Shown: positions 16,656 through 25,706, counted from the first letter of the stretch. The stretch is 64,000 bases of DNA from Ottowia flava (GCF_042680565.1 NZ_JBHUEJ010000002.1:111377-175376), one strand, 5' to 3'. Notes: generated from the sequence alone by a model not told the origin. Made by a program: numbers and translations.

Positions 16656-16683
16656 GAATCGCAATGCAGCACGACGCCCCCAG

Positions 16684-17268
16684 ATGAGCCGTAGTTCCTC
16701 CCCTGCCGCCGCGCCGAACCCAAAAAGCGGCAAGGCTTCCAAGCCTCCCGCGCAGCCAGCCGACGACGGCTTGCGCGTCATCAAGAAATACCCCAACCGG
16801 CGCCTGTACGACACCGCCAGCTCCAGCTACATCACCTTGGCCCAGGTGCGCCAGTTGGTGATGGACCGCGAACTCTTCGTGGTGCGCGACGCCAAGAGCG
16901 GCGAAGACCTCACGCGCAGCATCCTGCTGCAGATCATCCTGGAAGAAGAAGCCGGCGGCGCGCCGATGTTCACCGAGACCATGTTGTCCAGCATCATCCG
17001 CTTCTACGGCCACGCGCTGCAGGGCTTCATGGGCTCGTACCTCGAAAAGAACATCCAGTCCTTCATCGAGATCCAGGCCAAGCTGTCCGAACAGTCGCAA
17101 GGCCTGTCACCCGAACTGTGGTCGCAGTTCATGCGCATGCAGTCGCCGCTGATGCAGGGCGTGATGGGCAATTACCTCGAACAGTCCAAGAACATGTTCC
17201 TGCAGATGCAGGAGCAAATGACCAAGCAGACCGAGCAGATGTGGGGCGCCTTCGGCCTCAAGCGCTGA
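16684..17268 (+). CDS. phaR: Polyhydroxyalkanoate synthesis repressor PhaR
   Basis: The protein carries the PHB/PHA accumulation regulator DNA-binding domain (RVIKKYPNRRLYDTASSSYITLAQVRQL) and the following PHB-binding helical region. PhaR represses phasin and PHA genes and is released when PHB granules form, to which it binds. The C-terminus is methionine- and glutamine-rich and amphipathic (SQFMRMQSPLMQGVMGNYLEQ), suited to granule or oligomer contacts. I use ATG 16684 (194 residues) because a TAGAAT hexamer overlaps the upstream ATG at 16654, which would add ten residues; either is possible. No phasin or phaC gene is in the window. Confidence 0.9.
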   Translation: MSRSSSPAAAPNPKSGKASKPPAQPADDGLRVIKKYPNRRLYDTASSSYITLAQVRQLVMDRELFVVRDAKSGEDLTRSILLQIILEEEAGGAPMFTETMLSSIIRFYGHALQGFMGSYLEKNIQSFIEIQAKLSEQSQGLSPELWSQFMRMQSPLMQGVMGNYLEQSKNMFLQMQEQMTKQTEQMWGAFGLKR

Positions 17269-17319
17269 AGACTCGCACCAGCGGCAGCGCAGCGGGGCCC
17301 AGGCTGCGACAATCGCGGG

Positions 17320-18741
17320 ATGAGTGAAACCACCACGCCGGCCCCGCGCATCGGATTTGTCAGCCTGGGCTGCCCGAAAGCGCTGACCGACTCCGAACTG
17401 ATCCTGACCCAGTTGTCGGCCGAGGGCTACGCCACCAGCAAGACCTTTGAAGGCGCTGACCTCGTCATCGTCAACACCTGCGGCTTCATCGACGAGGCCG
17501 TCAAGGAAAGCCTGGACACCATCGGCGAGGCCTTGTCGGTCAACGGCAAAGTCATTGTCACCGGTTGCCTTGGTGCAAAAACGATAGCTGGTCGCGCTGA
17601 TGGTTCTAGGGCGGAACGACAAAAAGACGATGAAAATCTGGTGCGCAGCCTGCACCCGTCCGTTCTGGCCGTCACCGGCCCGCACGCCACGCAGGAGGTG
17701 ATGGACGCGGTGCACCAGCACCTGCCCAAGCCGCACGACCCCTTCATCGACCTGGTGCCTGGCGCCTTTGGCGAAGCGGGCCTGAAGCTCACGCCGCGCC
17801 ACTACGCTTATTTGAAGATCAGCGAGGGCTGCAACCACCGCTGCACCTTCTGCATCATCCCGTCGATGCGCGGCGACCTGGTCAGCCGCCCGATCGGCGA
17901 TGTGCTGAAGGAGGCGCGCGCGCTGTTTGAAGGCGGCGTGAAAGAGCTGCTGGTGATCAGCCAGGACACCTCGGCCTACGGCGTCGACGTGAAGTACCGC
18001 ACCGGCTTCTGGGACGGTCGCCCGGTCAAGACGCGCATGCTCGAATTGGTGCAAGCGCTGTCCGAGCTGGCCGAGCCGCACGGCGCCTGGGTGCGTCTGC
18101 ACTACGTTTACCCGTACCCGCACGTCGACGAGATCCTGCCGTTGATGGCCGAAGGCCGTGTGCTGCCTTACCTGGACGTGCCCTTTCAGCACAGCCACCC
18201 CGACGTGCTGCGCCGCATGAAGCGCCCGGCCAGCGGCGAGAAAAACCTGGAGCGCCTGGCGCGCTGGCGCGAGATCTGCCCTGAGCTGGTCGTGCGCTCT
18301 ACCTTCATCGCCGGCTTTCCGGGCGAGACCGAAGCCGAGTTTGAGCACCTGCTCGACTTCGTGCGCGAAGCCCGCATCGACCGCGCCGGCTGCTTCGCCT
18401 ATTCGCCCGTTGAAGGCGCCACCGCGAACGACTTGCCCGGCATGTTGCCGGCCGAGCTGCGCGAAGAGCGCCGCGCCCGCTTCATGGAAGTGGCCGAAGC
18501 CGTGTCCACCGCCAAGCTGCGCGATCGTGTCGGCGCGACGATGCAGGTGCTGGTCGATTCGGCACCGGCCCAGGGCCGCAAGGGCGGAGTCGGGCGCAGC
18601 TACGCCGACGCACCGGAGATCGACGGCGTGGTGCAGCTGCTGCCGCCCGAAAAGCTCAGCAAGCAAATGAAGGTAGGCGAATTCACCCGTGCGCGCATCG
18701 TCGGCACGCAAGGGCACGACCTGGTGGCGGTGCCGATCTGA
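17320..18741 (+). CDS. rimO: Ribosomal protein S12 methylthiotransferase RimO
   Basis: The 473-residue protein has the methylthiotransferase order: N-terminal UPF0004 domain (FVSLGCPKALTDSE, VNTCGFIDEA, VTGCLGAK), radical SAM domain with C171, C175, C178 (EGCNHRCTFCIIPSMRG), and a C-terminal TRAM domain. RimO adds a methylthio group to aspartate of ribosomal protein S12. Between VTGCLGAK and LHPSVLAVTGPH there is an insert of roughly 17-20 residues (core TIAGRADGSRAERQKDDENL) that other RimO proteins lack; it is encoded by dispersed-repeat copy 4. GACAAT at 17308-17313 lies 6 nt before the ATG, so the message may be leaderless. Confidence 0.95.
   Translation: MSETTTPAPRIGFVSLGCPKALTDSELILTQLSAEGYATSKTFEGADLVIVNTCGFIDEAVKESLDTIGEALSVNGKVIVTGCLGAKTIAGRADGSRAERQKDDENLVRSLHPSVLAVTGPHATQEVMDAVHQHLPKPHDPFIDLVPGAFGEAGLKLTPRHYAYLKISEGCNHRCTFCIIPSMRGDLVSRPIGDVLKEARALFEGGVKELLVISQDTSAYGVDVKYRTGFWDGRPVKTRMLELVQALSELAEPHGAWVRLHYVYPYPHVDEILPLMAEGRVLPYLDVPFQHSHPDVLRRMKRPASGEKNLERLARWREICPELVVRSTFIAGFPGETEAEFEHLLDFVREARIDRAGCFAYSPVEGATANDLPGMLPAELREERRARFMEVAEAVSTAKLRDRVGATMQVLVDSAPAQGRKGGVGRSYADAPEIDGVVQLLPPEKLSKQMKVGEFTRARIVGTQGHDLVAVPI
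17574..17637 (+). repeat. Dispersed element, copy 4 (in frame inside rimO)
   Basis: ACGATAGCTGGTCGCGCTGA and GGTTCTAGGGCGGAA match the consensus, followed by a run of A and GATGAAAAT. It is read in the frame ATA-GCT-GGT-CGC. The usual TGTAGGGC is TTCTAGGGC here, which reads as Ser-Arg and avoids a stop. Confidence 0.85.
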
Positions 18742-19077
18742 GGCGCGCGCGCGTTTATCGCCAGACTGCGCTGCGCGGATACCGCGGACGCGCAGCGCCG
18801 ACACCCCAATGTGCGCTCGACGGGCGCGCGCACACGCCAATCGCTCGACATTTTCAGCGCGCTGGCCCGGCGCTATCTTTTTCGAGGCGCCCAACGCGAT
18901 CGTGTACCCTTGTCGGCATGCGTCCACCGATGACCGCCCCGCCGCCGTGCGCTGCATGACCACGTTGTCCGGCCGCGGCTTGAACATACCCTGCGGTTGG
19001 GGCGCCGCTCTTGTTTGGCGCCGCAGCGCCACCATTTGCCTGTCTGTGTTGTCGCTGCCGACGTCGCCGCGCGTGGC
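18742..19077. other. Intergenic stretch with no supported gene
   Basis: Between rimO and the terminators of tRNA-Leu I see no convincing coding frame, ribosome site or repeat copy. Short frames on both strands here lack family features. Confidence 0.5.
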
Positions 19078-19113
19078 AAAAAAAAGCCGCCCCGTTCGTC
19101 AGAACAAGGCGGC
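19078..19113 (-). terminator. Second terminator downstream of tRNA-Leu
   Basis: On the minus strand GCCGCC..GGCGGC (19108-19113 with 19086-19091), with an inner GTTC/GAAC pairing, is followed by eight T residues (19085-19078). It backs up the nearer terminator at 19121-19151. Confidence 0.7.
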
Positions 19114-19120
19114 AGCATTG

Positions 19121-19151
19121 AAAAAGGGTCTGCACCTTGCAGTGCAGACCC
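19121..19151 (-). terminator. Rho-independent terminator of tRNA-Leu
   Basis: GGGTCTGCAC and GTGCAGACCC (19126-19135, 19142-19151) form a perfect 10-bp stem with a 6-nt loop; on the minus strand it is followed by TTTTT (19125-19121). Confidence 0.85.
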
Positions 19152-19162
19152 TCATCAAATTT

Positions 19163-19247
<85 letters not shown>

Positions 19248-19283
19248 ATCAGGAATCCGAGATTCTATACCAAAAAAATCCAT

Positions 19284-21602
19284 ATGAGCAATACGTTGTT
19301 AGAAGAAATTGAGGGAGTGGTTCAAGGCCATCGGGACGGGCACGGTTTCGTGACGCCCGACGATGGTTCGCCCGATTTGTACCTGCCGCCCAACGAGATG
19401 CGCGCGGTGCTGCACCGCGACCGCGTGAAGGTGCGCGTGGTGCGTTACGACCGCCGCGGGCGCCCTGAAGGCCGCGTGGTGGAGATCGTGGAACGCCCGC
19501 CGCACCCGATCATCGGCCGCCTGCTGAACGAGGGCGGCATCTGGCTGGTGGCGCCCGAAGACAAGCGCTATGGGCAGGACGTGCTGATTCCCAAGGCGGG
19601 CATCGGCGCGGCCAAGACGGGGCAGGTGGTCGTCGTCGAATTGACCGAGCCGCCCGCGCTGTACGGCCAGCCCACCGGCCGCGTGCGCGAAGTGCTGGGC
19701 GACATCGACGACCCCGGCATGGAGATCGAGATCGCCGTGCGCAAGTACGGCGTGCCGCACGAGTTCTCGCCCGGCGCGCTGGCCGAGGCGCGCGCCTTGC
19801 CCGACACCGTGCAAAAGGGCGACTGGGGCGGCCGCATCGACCTGACCGATGTGCCGCTGTGCACCATCGACGGTGAAGACGCGCGCGACTTTGACGACGC
19901 CGTGTACTGCGAGCCCGCCGTCGTCACCGGCCGCGGCAAGAAGCCCAATGGCTGGCGCGTGCTGGTGGCCATTGCGGACGTCAGCCACTACGTCAAGACC
20001 GGCAGCCCGATCGACATCGATGCGTACGACCGCGCCACCAGCGTCTACTTCCCGCGCCGCGTGATCCCCATGCTGCCCGAGAAGCTGAGCAACGGCCTGT
20101 GCTCGCTCAACCCCGACGTCGACCGCCTGTGCATGGTGTGCGACATGCTGATCACCGCCAAGGGCGACGTGCACGCCTACCAGTTTTACCCGGCGGTGAT
20201 GCACAGCCACGCGCGCTTCACCTACACCGAAGTCGCCGCCATCCTGGCCAACACGCGCGGCCCCGAAGCGGCGCGCCGCAAGGACCGCGTGCAGGATTTG
20301 CTGAACCTGCACGACGTCTTCAGCGCGTTGCTCAAGGCGCGCCACGCACGCGGCGCGGTGGACTTCGACACCGTGGAAACGCAGATCGTCTGTGATGAGT
20401 CCGGCCGCATCGAACGCATCGAACCGCGCACCCGCAACGACGCGCACCGCCTGATCGAGGAATGCATGTTGGCCGCGAACACCTGCAGCGCCGACTTCAT
20501 CCTGGGCAGCAAGCACCCGGGCCTGTACCGCGTGCACGAAGGCCCCACGCCCGAAAAGCAGGACATCCTGCGTGCCTACCTGAAGGTGCTGGGCCTGGGC
20601 CTGTCGATCAGTGACGATCCGCACCCGGGCGAATTCCAGCGCATCGCCGACGCCACCAAGGACCGGCCCGACGCCGAGCAGATCCACATGATGCTGCTGC
20701 GCTCGATGAGCCAGGCGATCTACACGCCCGTCAACAGCGGCCACTTCGGCCTGGGCTACGAGGCCTACACGCATTTCACCAGCCCGATCAGGCGCTACCC
20801 CGATTTGCTGGTGCACCGCGTCATCAAGGCGATTCTGGGCAAGCAGAAGTACCAGCTGCCCGCGCTGCCGACGCCCGGCGAGGCGCATGAGAAGCTCAGC
20901 CGCCGCTTGCAAAAGCAGAGCGCCGCGCGCCGCCAAGACGACGACCAACCGCCCAAGCGCCTGTCCGAAGAGATGCTGGCCTGGGAAGCCGCAGGCCTGC
21001 ACTGTAGCGCCAACGAGCGCCGCGCCGACGAGGCCAGCCGCGACGTCGAGGCCTGGCTTAAGTGCAAGTACATGAAGGAGCACCTGGGCGAAGAGTTCAA
21101 CGGCACCGTGTCGGCCGCGACCAGCTTCGGCCTGTTCGTTACGCTGGGCGACCTGTACGTCGAAGGCCTGGTGCACATCACCGAACTGGGCGGCGAGTAC
21201 TTCCGCTTCGACGAGGTGCGTCAGGAGCTGCGCGGTGAACGCACCGGCATCCGCTACGCCATCGGCACCAAGGTGCGCGTGCAGGTCAGCCGTGTCGACC
21301 TGGACGGTCGCAAGATCGACTTCCGCCTGGTCAACGAAGGCGACGAGCTGGGCACGCGCACCGGCCAGGGCAAGAACGCTGGCGGCAACGCCGGTGAACG
21401 GGGCGCCCCCGCCAAGCAGTCGGCCAAGCGCGCCGCCCGCAAGGCGCGCGATGCCGAGCGCGGCAACGACCGCTCGCGCCCCACGCCGTCGCCGATCGAC
21501 GCCTTGCGCGCCTCGGTCAAGAAGGCCGCGGCGCGCGCCAAGGGCGGCGCTGGCAAGCCCAGTGCGAAGGGCAGCGCCAAGTCGCGCAAGTCGCGCCGTT
21601 AA
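19284..21602 (+). CDS. rnr: Ribonuclease R
   Basis: The 772-residue exoribonuclease has an N-terminal cold-shock-like domain (GHRDGHGFVTPDDGSPDLYL), a second CSD, the RNB catalytic domain with the acidic metal site (TIDGEDARDFDDAVYCE) and HFTSPIRRYPDLLVHR, and a C-terminal S1 domain. It degrades structured RNA 3' to 5' and matures ribosomal and other RNAs. The last 90 or so residues are a lysine/arginine/alanine-rich, probably disordered tail (SAKRAARKARDAERG), typical of RNase R. TATACC lies 12 nt before the start, so the leader is very short. Confidence 0.95.
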   Translation: MSNTLLEEIEGVVQGHRDGHGFVTPDDGSPDLYLPPNEMRAVLHRDRVKVRVVRYDRRGRPEGRVVEIVERPPHPIIGRLLNEGGIWLVAPEDKRYGQDVLIPKAGIGAAKTGQVVVVELTEPPALYGQPTGRVREVLGDIDDPGMEIEIAVRKYGVPHEFSPGALAEARALPDTVQKGDWGGRIDLTDVPLCTIDGEDARDFDDAVYCEPAVVTGRGKKPNGWRVLVAIADVSHYVKTGSPIDIDAYDRATSVYFPRRVIPMLPEKLSNGLCSLNPDVDRLCMVCDMLITAKGDVHAYQFYPAVMHSHARFTYTEVAAILANTRGPEAARRKDRVQDLLNLHDVFSALLKARHARGAVDFDTVETQIVCDESGRIERIEPRTRNDAHRLIEECMLAANTCSADFILGSKHPGLYRVHEGPTPEKQDILRAYLKVLGLGLSISDDPHPGEFQRIADATKDRPDAEQIHMMLLRSMSQAIYTPVNSGHFGLGYEAYTHFTSPIRRYPDLLVHRVIKAILGKQKYQLPALPTPGEAHEKLSRRLQKQSAARRQDDDQPPKRLSEEMLAWEAAGLHCSANERRADEASRDVEAWLKCKYMKEHLGEEFNGTVSAATSFGLFVTLGDLYVEGLVHITELGGEYFRFDEVRQELRGERTGIRYAIGTKVRVQVSRVDLDGRKIDFRLVNEGDELGTRTGQGKNAGGNAGERGAPAKQSAKRAARKARDAERGNDRSRPTPSPIDALRASVKKAAARAKGGAGKPSAKGSAKSRKSRR

Positions 21603-21679
21603 GGTACGGTGGCGCGCGCCGTGCGGTGCATCGCTGGGCCGCTGGCCGCTGCAGCGTCGCTTGGATGGCGACACGTTTC

Positions 21680-21743
21680 GCTATGAAGTGAGTAGCTGGT
21701 CGCGCAGGTGGTTGTAGCGCTGCAGGCCGTTTTTGCTTGAAAT
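21680..21743 (+). repeat. Dispersed 60-66 bp element, copy 5 (intergenic)
   Basis: Starts GCTATGAAGTGAGTAGCTG, contains CGCGCAGGTGG and TTGTAGCGC, ends CGTTTTTGCTTGAAAT. It is among the copies closest to consensus. It ends 9 bp before the SDR start codon and therefore forms most of that gene's leader. Confidence 0.9.
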
Positions 21744-21752
21744 GAGGGTTTC

Positions 21753-22517
21753 ATGAACACGACTTCGCCCCCGGCCCGCGTGGCCATCGTGACGGGCGCC
21801 GGCAGCGGTATTGGCCGCGCGGCGGCGCTGGCTCTGCTGAACGACGGCTGGCAAGTCGCCCTGGCCGGGCGCAGGGCCGAGCCGCTGCAGGCCGTGGCGG
21901 CCGAATCCGGCGCGGGCGACCGCGCGTTGGCCGTGCCGACCGACGTCAGCCAGCCGGCCGAAGTGAAAGCGCTGTTCGACCAGACCGTGGCGCGCTTTGG
22001 CCGGGTCGATTTGCTGTTCAACAACGCGGGCGTCAACAACCCGCCCGGCCCGTTTGAAGACTGGACGCCCGAGCAATGGCGGGGCGTGGTCGACGTCAAC
22101 CTGAACGGCATGTTCTTCTGCCTGCAGCAGGCCTTTCGCACCATGAAGGCGCAAACGCCGCAGGGTGGCCGCATCATCAACAACGGCTCCATCTCGGCCA
22201 CCACGCCGCGGCCCAACTCGGCCGCTTACACGGCGACCAAGCACGCGGTCAAAGGCCTGACCAAGACCGCCGCGCTGGACGGACGCCGGTGGGACATCGC
22301 CGTGGGCCAGATCGACGTCGGCAACGCCATGACCGAGTTGGCCGCGCGCATGGCCAAGGGCGTGCCGCAGGCCAATGGCGAGATCGCCGTCGAGCCAATG
22401 ATGGACGTGGCGCAGGTCGGCCAGGCGGTGCTGCACATGGCCAATTTGCCGCTGGACGTGAACGTGCTGTTCCACACCGTCATGGCGACCAAGATGCCCT
22501 TCGTCGGGCGCGGTTGA
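21753..22517 (+). CDS. SDR family oxidoreductase
   Basis: The 254-residue protein is a classical short-chain dehydrogenase: nucleotide motif VTGAGSGIGRAAALAL at residues about 13-28, structural FNNAGVN, catalytic serine in NNGSISA and the Y-x-x-x-K pair in AAYTATKHAVKG. It would use NAD(P)H to reduce or oxidise a carbonyl/alcohol; substrate unknown. The start is set by ATG 21753, with GAGGG just upstream. It is convergent with nnrE-nnrD. Confidence 0.88.
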   Translation: MNTTSPPARVAIVTGAGSGIGRAAALALLNDGWQVALAGRRAEPLQAVAAESGAGDRALAVPTDVSQPAEVKALFDQTVARFGRVDLLFNNAGVNNPPGPFEDWTPEQWRGVVDVNLNGMFFCLQQAFRTMKAQTPQGGRIINNGSISATTPRPNSAAYTATKHAVKGLTKTAALDGRRWDIAVGQIDVGNAMTELAARMAKGVPQANGEIAVEPMMDVAQVGQAVLHMANLPLDVNVLFHTVMATKMPFVGRG

Positions 22518-22557
22518 TGGGCTGGTAGGCGGCCGCGGCGGCCTTGCCGCCATCGCG

Positions 22558-24108
22558 TCACGCCTTCAGCGCTTGCGCCAGCGCGCTGGCCGTCAAGGTC
22601 TGACCCACTGGCCACGCATCCGCCACCGCGCCGTGCTGGTACACGGCCGCGCAAGCGGCGCCGAAAGCGTCCGCGCCCGCCGCCAAGCGCGCACCGACCA
22701 GGCCAGCCAGCACGTCGCCCGTGCCGCCGGTGGCCAGACGCGCGTTGCCGGTGGGGTTGATGCGAGGCGCGGTGCCCGGCGCGGCGATCACGCTGCCGCT
22801 GCCCTTCAGCACGACCACCGCGCCAAAGCGCTTGGCCAAGGCCTGCACCGCCGCCAGTCGGTCGCGCTGCACGTCGGCGGTGGTGGTGGCCAGCAGGCGC
22901 GCGGCCTCCAGCGGGTGCGGGGTCAGCACGGTGGGTTGATGGGCGTGCGCCGCCCGCTCGCGCAGCGCGCGCTGCAGGGCCGCGTCGGCCGCCACGGCGT
23001 TCAGGCCATCGGCGTCCAGCACCAGGCGCGCGGCCTGCGCCAGCACGGCCGGCAGCACGCCCGCCACTGCGTCACCGCCGCCACAGCCGCAGACGACGGT
23101 GAGGTGCGGCAGGTCCAGCAATTCGACGCAGCGGAACATCAATTCGGGCTGCGTCACGTCCAGCAGCGGCGCGGCACCGTGCGGTGACTGATTCAGCAGG
23201 CTGTCGTAAACGCGCCCCGCGCCCGCGTGCAGCGCCGCGCGGCCAGCCAGCAGGGCAGCGCCCGCCATCGCCATGCCACCGGCGGCGTCCACTTCACCGC
23301 CGATCACCGCCACGTCGCCAAACGTGCCCTTGTGGCTGGCGTGCGGCCGCACGGCGGCGGCCGGCGCGCCGTTCAGCCAAGCCGTTGGCGCTTCGTCGGC
23401 AGCGACGCCCAGGTCGTCGTGCCACAGATGTCCGCAAGCGTCTCGCCCGTCGGCGGTGAACAGGCCGGGTTTGAGCGTTAGCAGGCTCAGCGTGTGGCGC
23501 CGAGAATATGAATCAAAAATGCCGATGGCCCTAGTGCTGCTTGCGCAGACAGCTACGATTTCAGGAGTATCCGGTGCGGAGAATATGCCCGTGTCGGCGT
23601 TCAATCCGCTCGGCACATCGACCGCCAGGCGCGTCGCCGCGCTGGCCGCCATGTGCGCCAGCCACTCGGCCATCCGTCCGCTTACCGGCCGCGCCGCGCC
23701 AATGCCCAGCAGCGCGTCCACGCACAAGTCCTGCGGCCCCAGCGCCGACAAAGGCGGCGGCGCATCGGCCAGCCGCACACCGGCCGCCTGTGCCCGCGCC
23801 CAGGCCGCGCGTGCGTCTGCTGGCGCGCGCTCCGGGTCGCCGGCCCAGGTAACCCAAGGCGCCTTCCCCCAGCGCTGCAGGTGCAGGGCCGCCTCCAGCC
23901 CGTCGCCGCCGTTGTTGCCCGGCCCGCACGCGATCCACACCGTGCGCGCGTGCGGCGCCACGGCCAGCGCCAGCCGCGCCACGGCCAGACCTGCGCGCTG
24001 CATCAGCGTGTTTGCCGGCAGCGCCGCCATGGCCGCCTGTTCCAAGCGGCGCGTGGCCGCCACGTCGAACAGCGGTTGCGTGCAGTTCAGGTCCAGGCGG
24101 TAGGGCAT
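22558..24108 (-). CDS. nnr: Bifunctional NAD(P)H-hydrate epimerase / ADP-dependent dehydratase
   Basis: The 516-residue fusion repairs hydrated NAD(P)H. Residues 1-170 form the YjeF_N epimerase (IACGPGNNGGDGLEAALHL, VDVPSGLNADTG); from about 200 the YjeF_C dehydratase follows (HTLSLLTLKPGLFTADGRD, GCGGGDAVAG, VLTPHPLEAARLL, NARLATGGTGDVLAGL). Between GIFSAPDT and HTLSLLTLKPG about 20 residues (PEIVAVCASSTRAIGIFDSY) come from dispersed-repeat copy 6, right at the domain junction. On the minus strand CACAAT lies 6 nt before the ATG, a leaderless pattern. Confidence 0.93.
   Translation of the reverse strand: MPYRLDLNCTQPLFDVAATRRLEQAAMAALPANTLMQRAGLAVARLALAVAPHARTVWIACGPGNNGGDGLEAALHLQRWGKAPWVTWAGDPERAPADARAAWARAQAAGVRLADAPPPLSALGPQDLCVDALLGIGAARPVSGRMAEWLAHMAASAATRLAVDVPSGLNADTGIFSAPDTPEIVAVCASSTRAIGIFDSYSRRHTLSLLTLKPGLFTADGRDACGHLWHDDLGVAADEAPTAWLNGAPAAAVRPHASHKGTFGDVAVIGGEVDAAGGMAMAGAALLAGRAALHAGAGRVYDSLLNQSPHGAAPLLDVTQPELMFRCVELLDLPHLTVVCGCGGGDAVAGVLPAVLAQAARLVLDADGLNAVAADAALQRALRERAAHAHQPTVLTPHPLEAARLLATTTADVQRDRLAAVQALAKRFGAVVVLKGSGSVIAAPGTAPRINPTGNARLATGGTGDVLAGLVGARLAAGADAFGAACAAVYQHGAVADAWPVGQTLTASALAQALKA
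23511..23570 (-). repeat. Dispersed element, copy 6 (in frame inside nnrE-nnrD)
   Basis: On the minus strand: TGAAATCGTAGCTGTCTGCG, then GCAAGCAGC, CTAGGGCC and GGCATTTTTGATTCAT. It is in sense orientation relative to the gene and adds residues at about 180-199 between the two enzyme domains. Confidence 0.85.
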
Positions 24109-24323
24109 TCAGGGATTGTGCATGGCGGCCGGCGTAGCGCGTGAGGTGGCTGCGATCAGAATGGGGATGCAGATGGTCAGTGACCCTATCCAAGGATTTC
24201 GAACCGTTTGGGAACAGCGCGCCCGGCATGATGAGTGCCTGTTTGGGACCAGGAGCATGTCGAAGCAAGATGGAGGTTGTCAAGCCAAACCGGTTGCTTC
24301 AGCACTCCCTGGATGAACACGCA

Positions 24324-24757
24324 GCCGTGCAAATGGGCGGCTGCCCGCACACGGCGATTCGAGAGGACGCGTCCTCAACTTGGAGGCCATCGACCGCATG
24401 CTGGGCGAGTTTCCCGATGCCGACATCGTCTTCGTCGAAAGTGGCGGCGACAACCTGGCCGCCACCTTCAGCCCGGAACTCAGCGATCTGACGATCTACG
24501 TGATCGACGTCGCGGCGGGCGAGAAGATTCCGCGCAAGGGCGGCCCCGGCATCACCAAGAGCGACCTGTTCGTCATCAACAAGACCGACCTGGCGCCGCA
24601 TGTGGGCGCCAACCTCGACGTGATGAAGAGCGACACCGAGCGCATGCGCAGCACGCCGCAGGGCATGAAGCCCTTCGTCATGACCAACCTGAAGACCCAG
24701 AGTGGTCTGCAGGAGGTCATCCAGTTCATCGAGCAGAAAGGCCTGCTGCAAGCCTGA
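24324..24757 (+). pseudogene. ureG: ureG remnant (urease accessory GTPase), 5'-truncated and frameshifted
   Basis: Two frames together encode the C-terminal two thirds of UreG: VQMGGCPHTAIREDAS ends near 24374, and after a one-base loss the next frame continues LNLEAIDRMLGEFPDADIVF, ESGGDNLAATFSPELSDLTI, GEKIPRKGGPGITKSDL, VINKTDLAPHVG to the stop. The N-terminal P-loop part is missing. UreG loads nickel into urease, but no other urease gene is nearby, so this is a decayed leftover or a failed transfer. Its last codons lie in dispersed-repeat copy 7. The stretch 24109-24323 shows no other gene. Confidence 0.85.
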
Positions 24758-24808
24758 TCGGCCGCAGGCCCTACAGCCACCTTCGCTGGCAGCTCTATTT
24801 GTTGTAGC
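24749..24808 (-). repeat. Dispersed element, copy 7 (spans two convergent gene ends)
   Basis: On the minus strand it runs from GCTACAACAAATAGAGCTGCC through TGTAGGGCC to CGATCAGGCTTG. It contains the stop codon of the GltI-like gene (TAG) and, on the other strand, the stop of the ureG remnant (TGA). Confidence 0.8.
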
Positions 24809-25706
24809 TTTCCAGGGGCTCGTCGTTGGGCTTGGCGAACAGCGCTTTCAGGGCGTCGCTGAGCGGCAGGTTCAGGCTGGTGTTGCGCGGCGGGATGGGC
24901 TGCATGAACCACTTGTCGTAGTGCTTGGCCATCTCGCCCGACGCCGTCATGGCCTTCAGCTCGGCGTCCACCGCCTGCTTGAAAGCCGGGTCGTCCTTGC
25001 GGAACAGGATGGCGATGGGCTCGGACTGCAGCGAGGTGCCGACCAGGCGGAACTGCTTGGGGTCGCGCGAGTTGGCCACGATGCCGGCCAGCAGGTTGTC
25101 GTCCAGCACGAAGGCCACCGCGCGGCCGGTCTCCACCGATAGCAGGCTTTCGATGTTGTCCTTCTGCTGCGCGACGTTGACCTTGATGTTCAGGTCGCGT
25201 TCCAGCTTGCGCAGCAGCTGCACGGCGGTGGTGCCGGTGGTGGCCGACGCGGTCTTGCCGTCCAGCTGCTTCCATTCGGTGATGCCGGAGTCGGCGCGCA
25301 CGGCCATGCGGACCTGGCTGATGTAGGTGGTGACGGCAAACGCCACCTGCTGCTGACGCACCAGCGTGTTGGTGGCCGGGCCACAGCCGATGTCCACGGT
25401 GCCGTTCTGCACCAGCGGCATGGTGTTCTGCGGCGTCATCGCGAAGTATTCGAACTTGGCCTGCGGCGCCAGCTTGCGCAGGATGCGCTCGCACAGTTCA
25501 ACGTGGTAGCCCGTGAACTTCTCGTGCGCGCCCAGCGCATAGGCCATGGGCGGCGAAGCTTCGCGCACGCCGATCACGGCCTTGCCGCTGCTGCGGATCT
25601 TCTCCAGCGTGCCGCCCGCGCCCTGCGCGTGTGCACCGACGGCGAGTGCGGAAAGACACAGGGCGGCGATCCATTTCATGGGGCTGACGCCTAGCGTTCG
25701 GTTCAT
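24795..25706 (-). CDS. Amino-acid ABC transporter periplasmic binding protein (GltI-like)
   Basis: The 303-residue protein has a signal peptide (MKWIAALCLSALAVGAHAQG, after a possible short extension from the upstream ATG) and the type II SBP_bac_3 fold, with GVREASPPMAYALGAHEKFTG, DIGCGPATNTLVRQQQVAF and the SATTGTTAVQLLR loop. It resembles glutamate/aspartate receptors. No permease or ATPase gene is adjacent, so it must work with a transporter elsewhere or is an orphan. An alternative start is the internal ATG at 25679. Its last five codons lie in a dispersed-repeat copy. Confidence 0.88.
   Translation of the reverse strand: MNRTLGVSPMKWIAALCLSALAVGAHAQGAGGTLEKIRSSGKAVIGVREASPPMAYALGAHEKFTGYHVELCERILRKLAPQAKFEYFAMTPQNTMPLVQNGTVDIGCGPATNTLVRQQQVAFAVTTYISQVRMAVRADSGITEWKQLDGKTASATTGTTAVQLLRKLERDLNIKVNVAQQKDNIESLLSVETGRAVAFVLDDNLLAGIVANSRDPKQFRLVGTSLQSEPIAILFRKDDPAFKQAVDAELKAMTASGEMAKHYDKWFMQPIPPRNTSLNLPLSDALKALFAKPNDEPLESYNK

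Noticed and set aside
18742..19160. Small proteins between rimO and tRNA-Leu
   Set aside because: Short frames on both strands lack ribosome sites and recognisable sequence; two terminators and the tRNA explain part of the interval.
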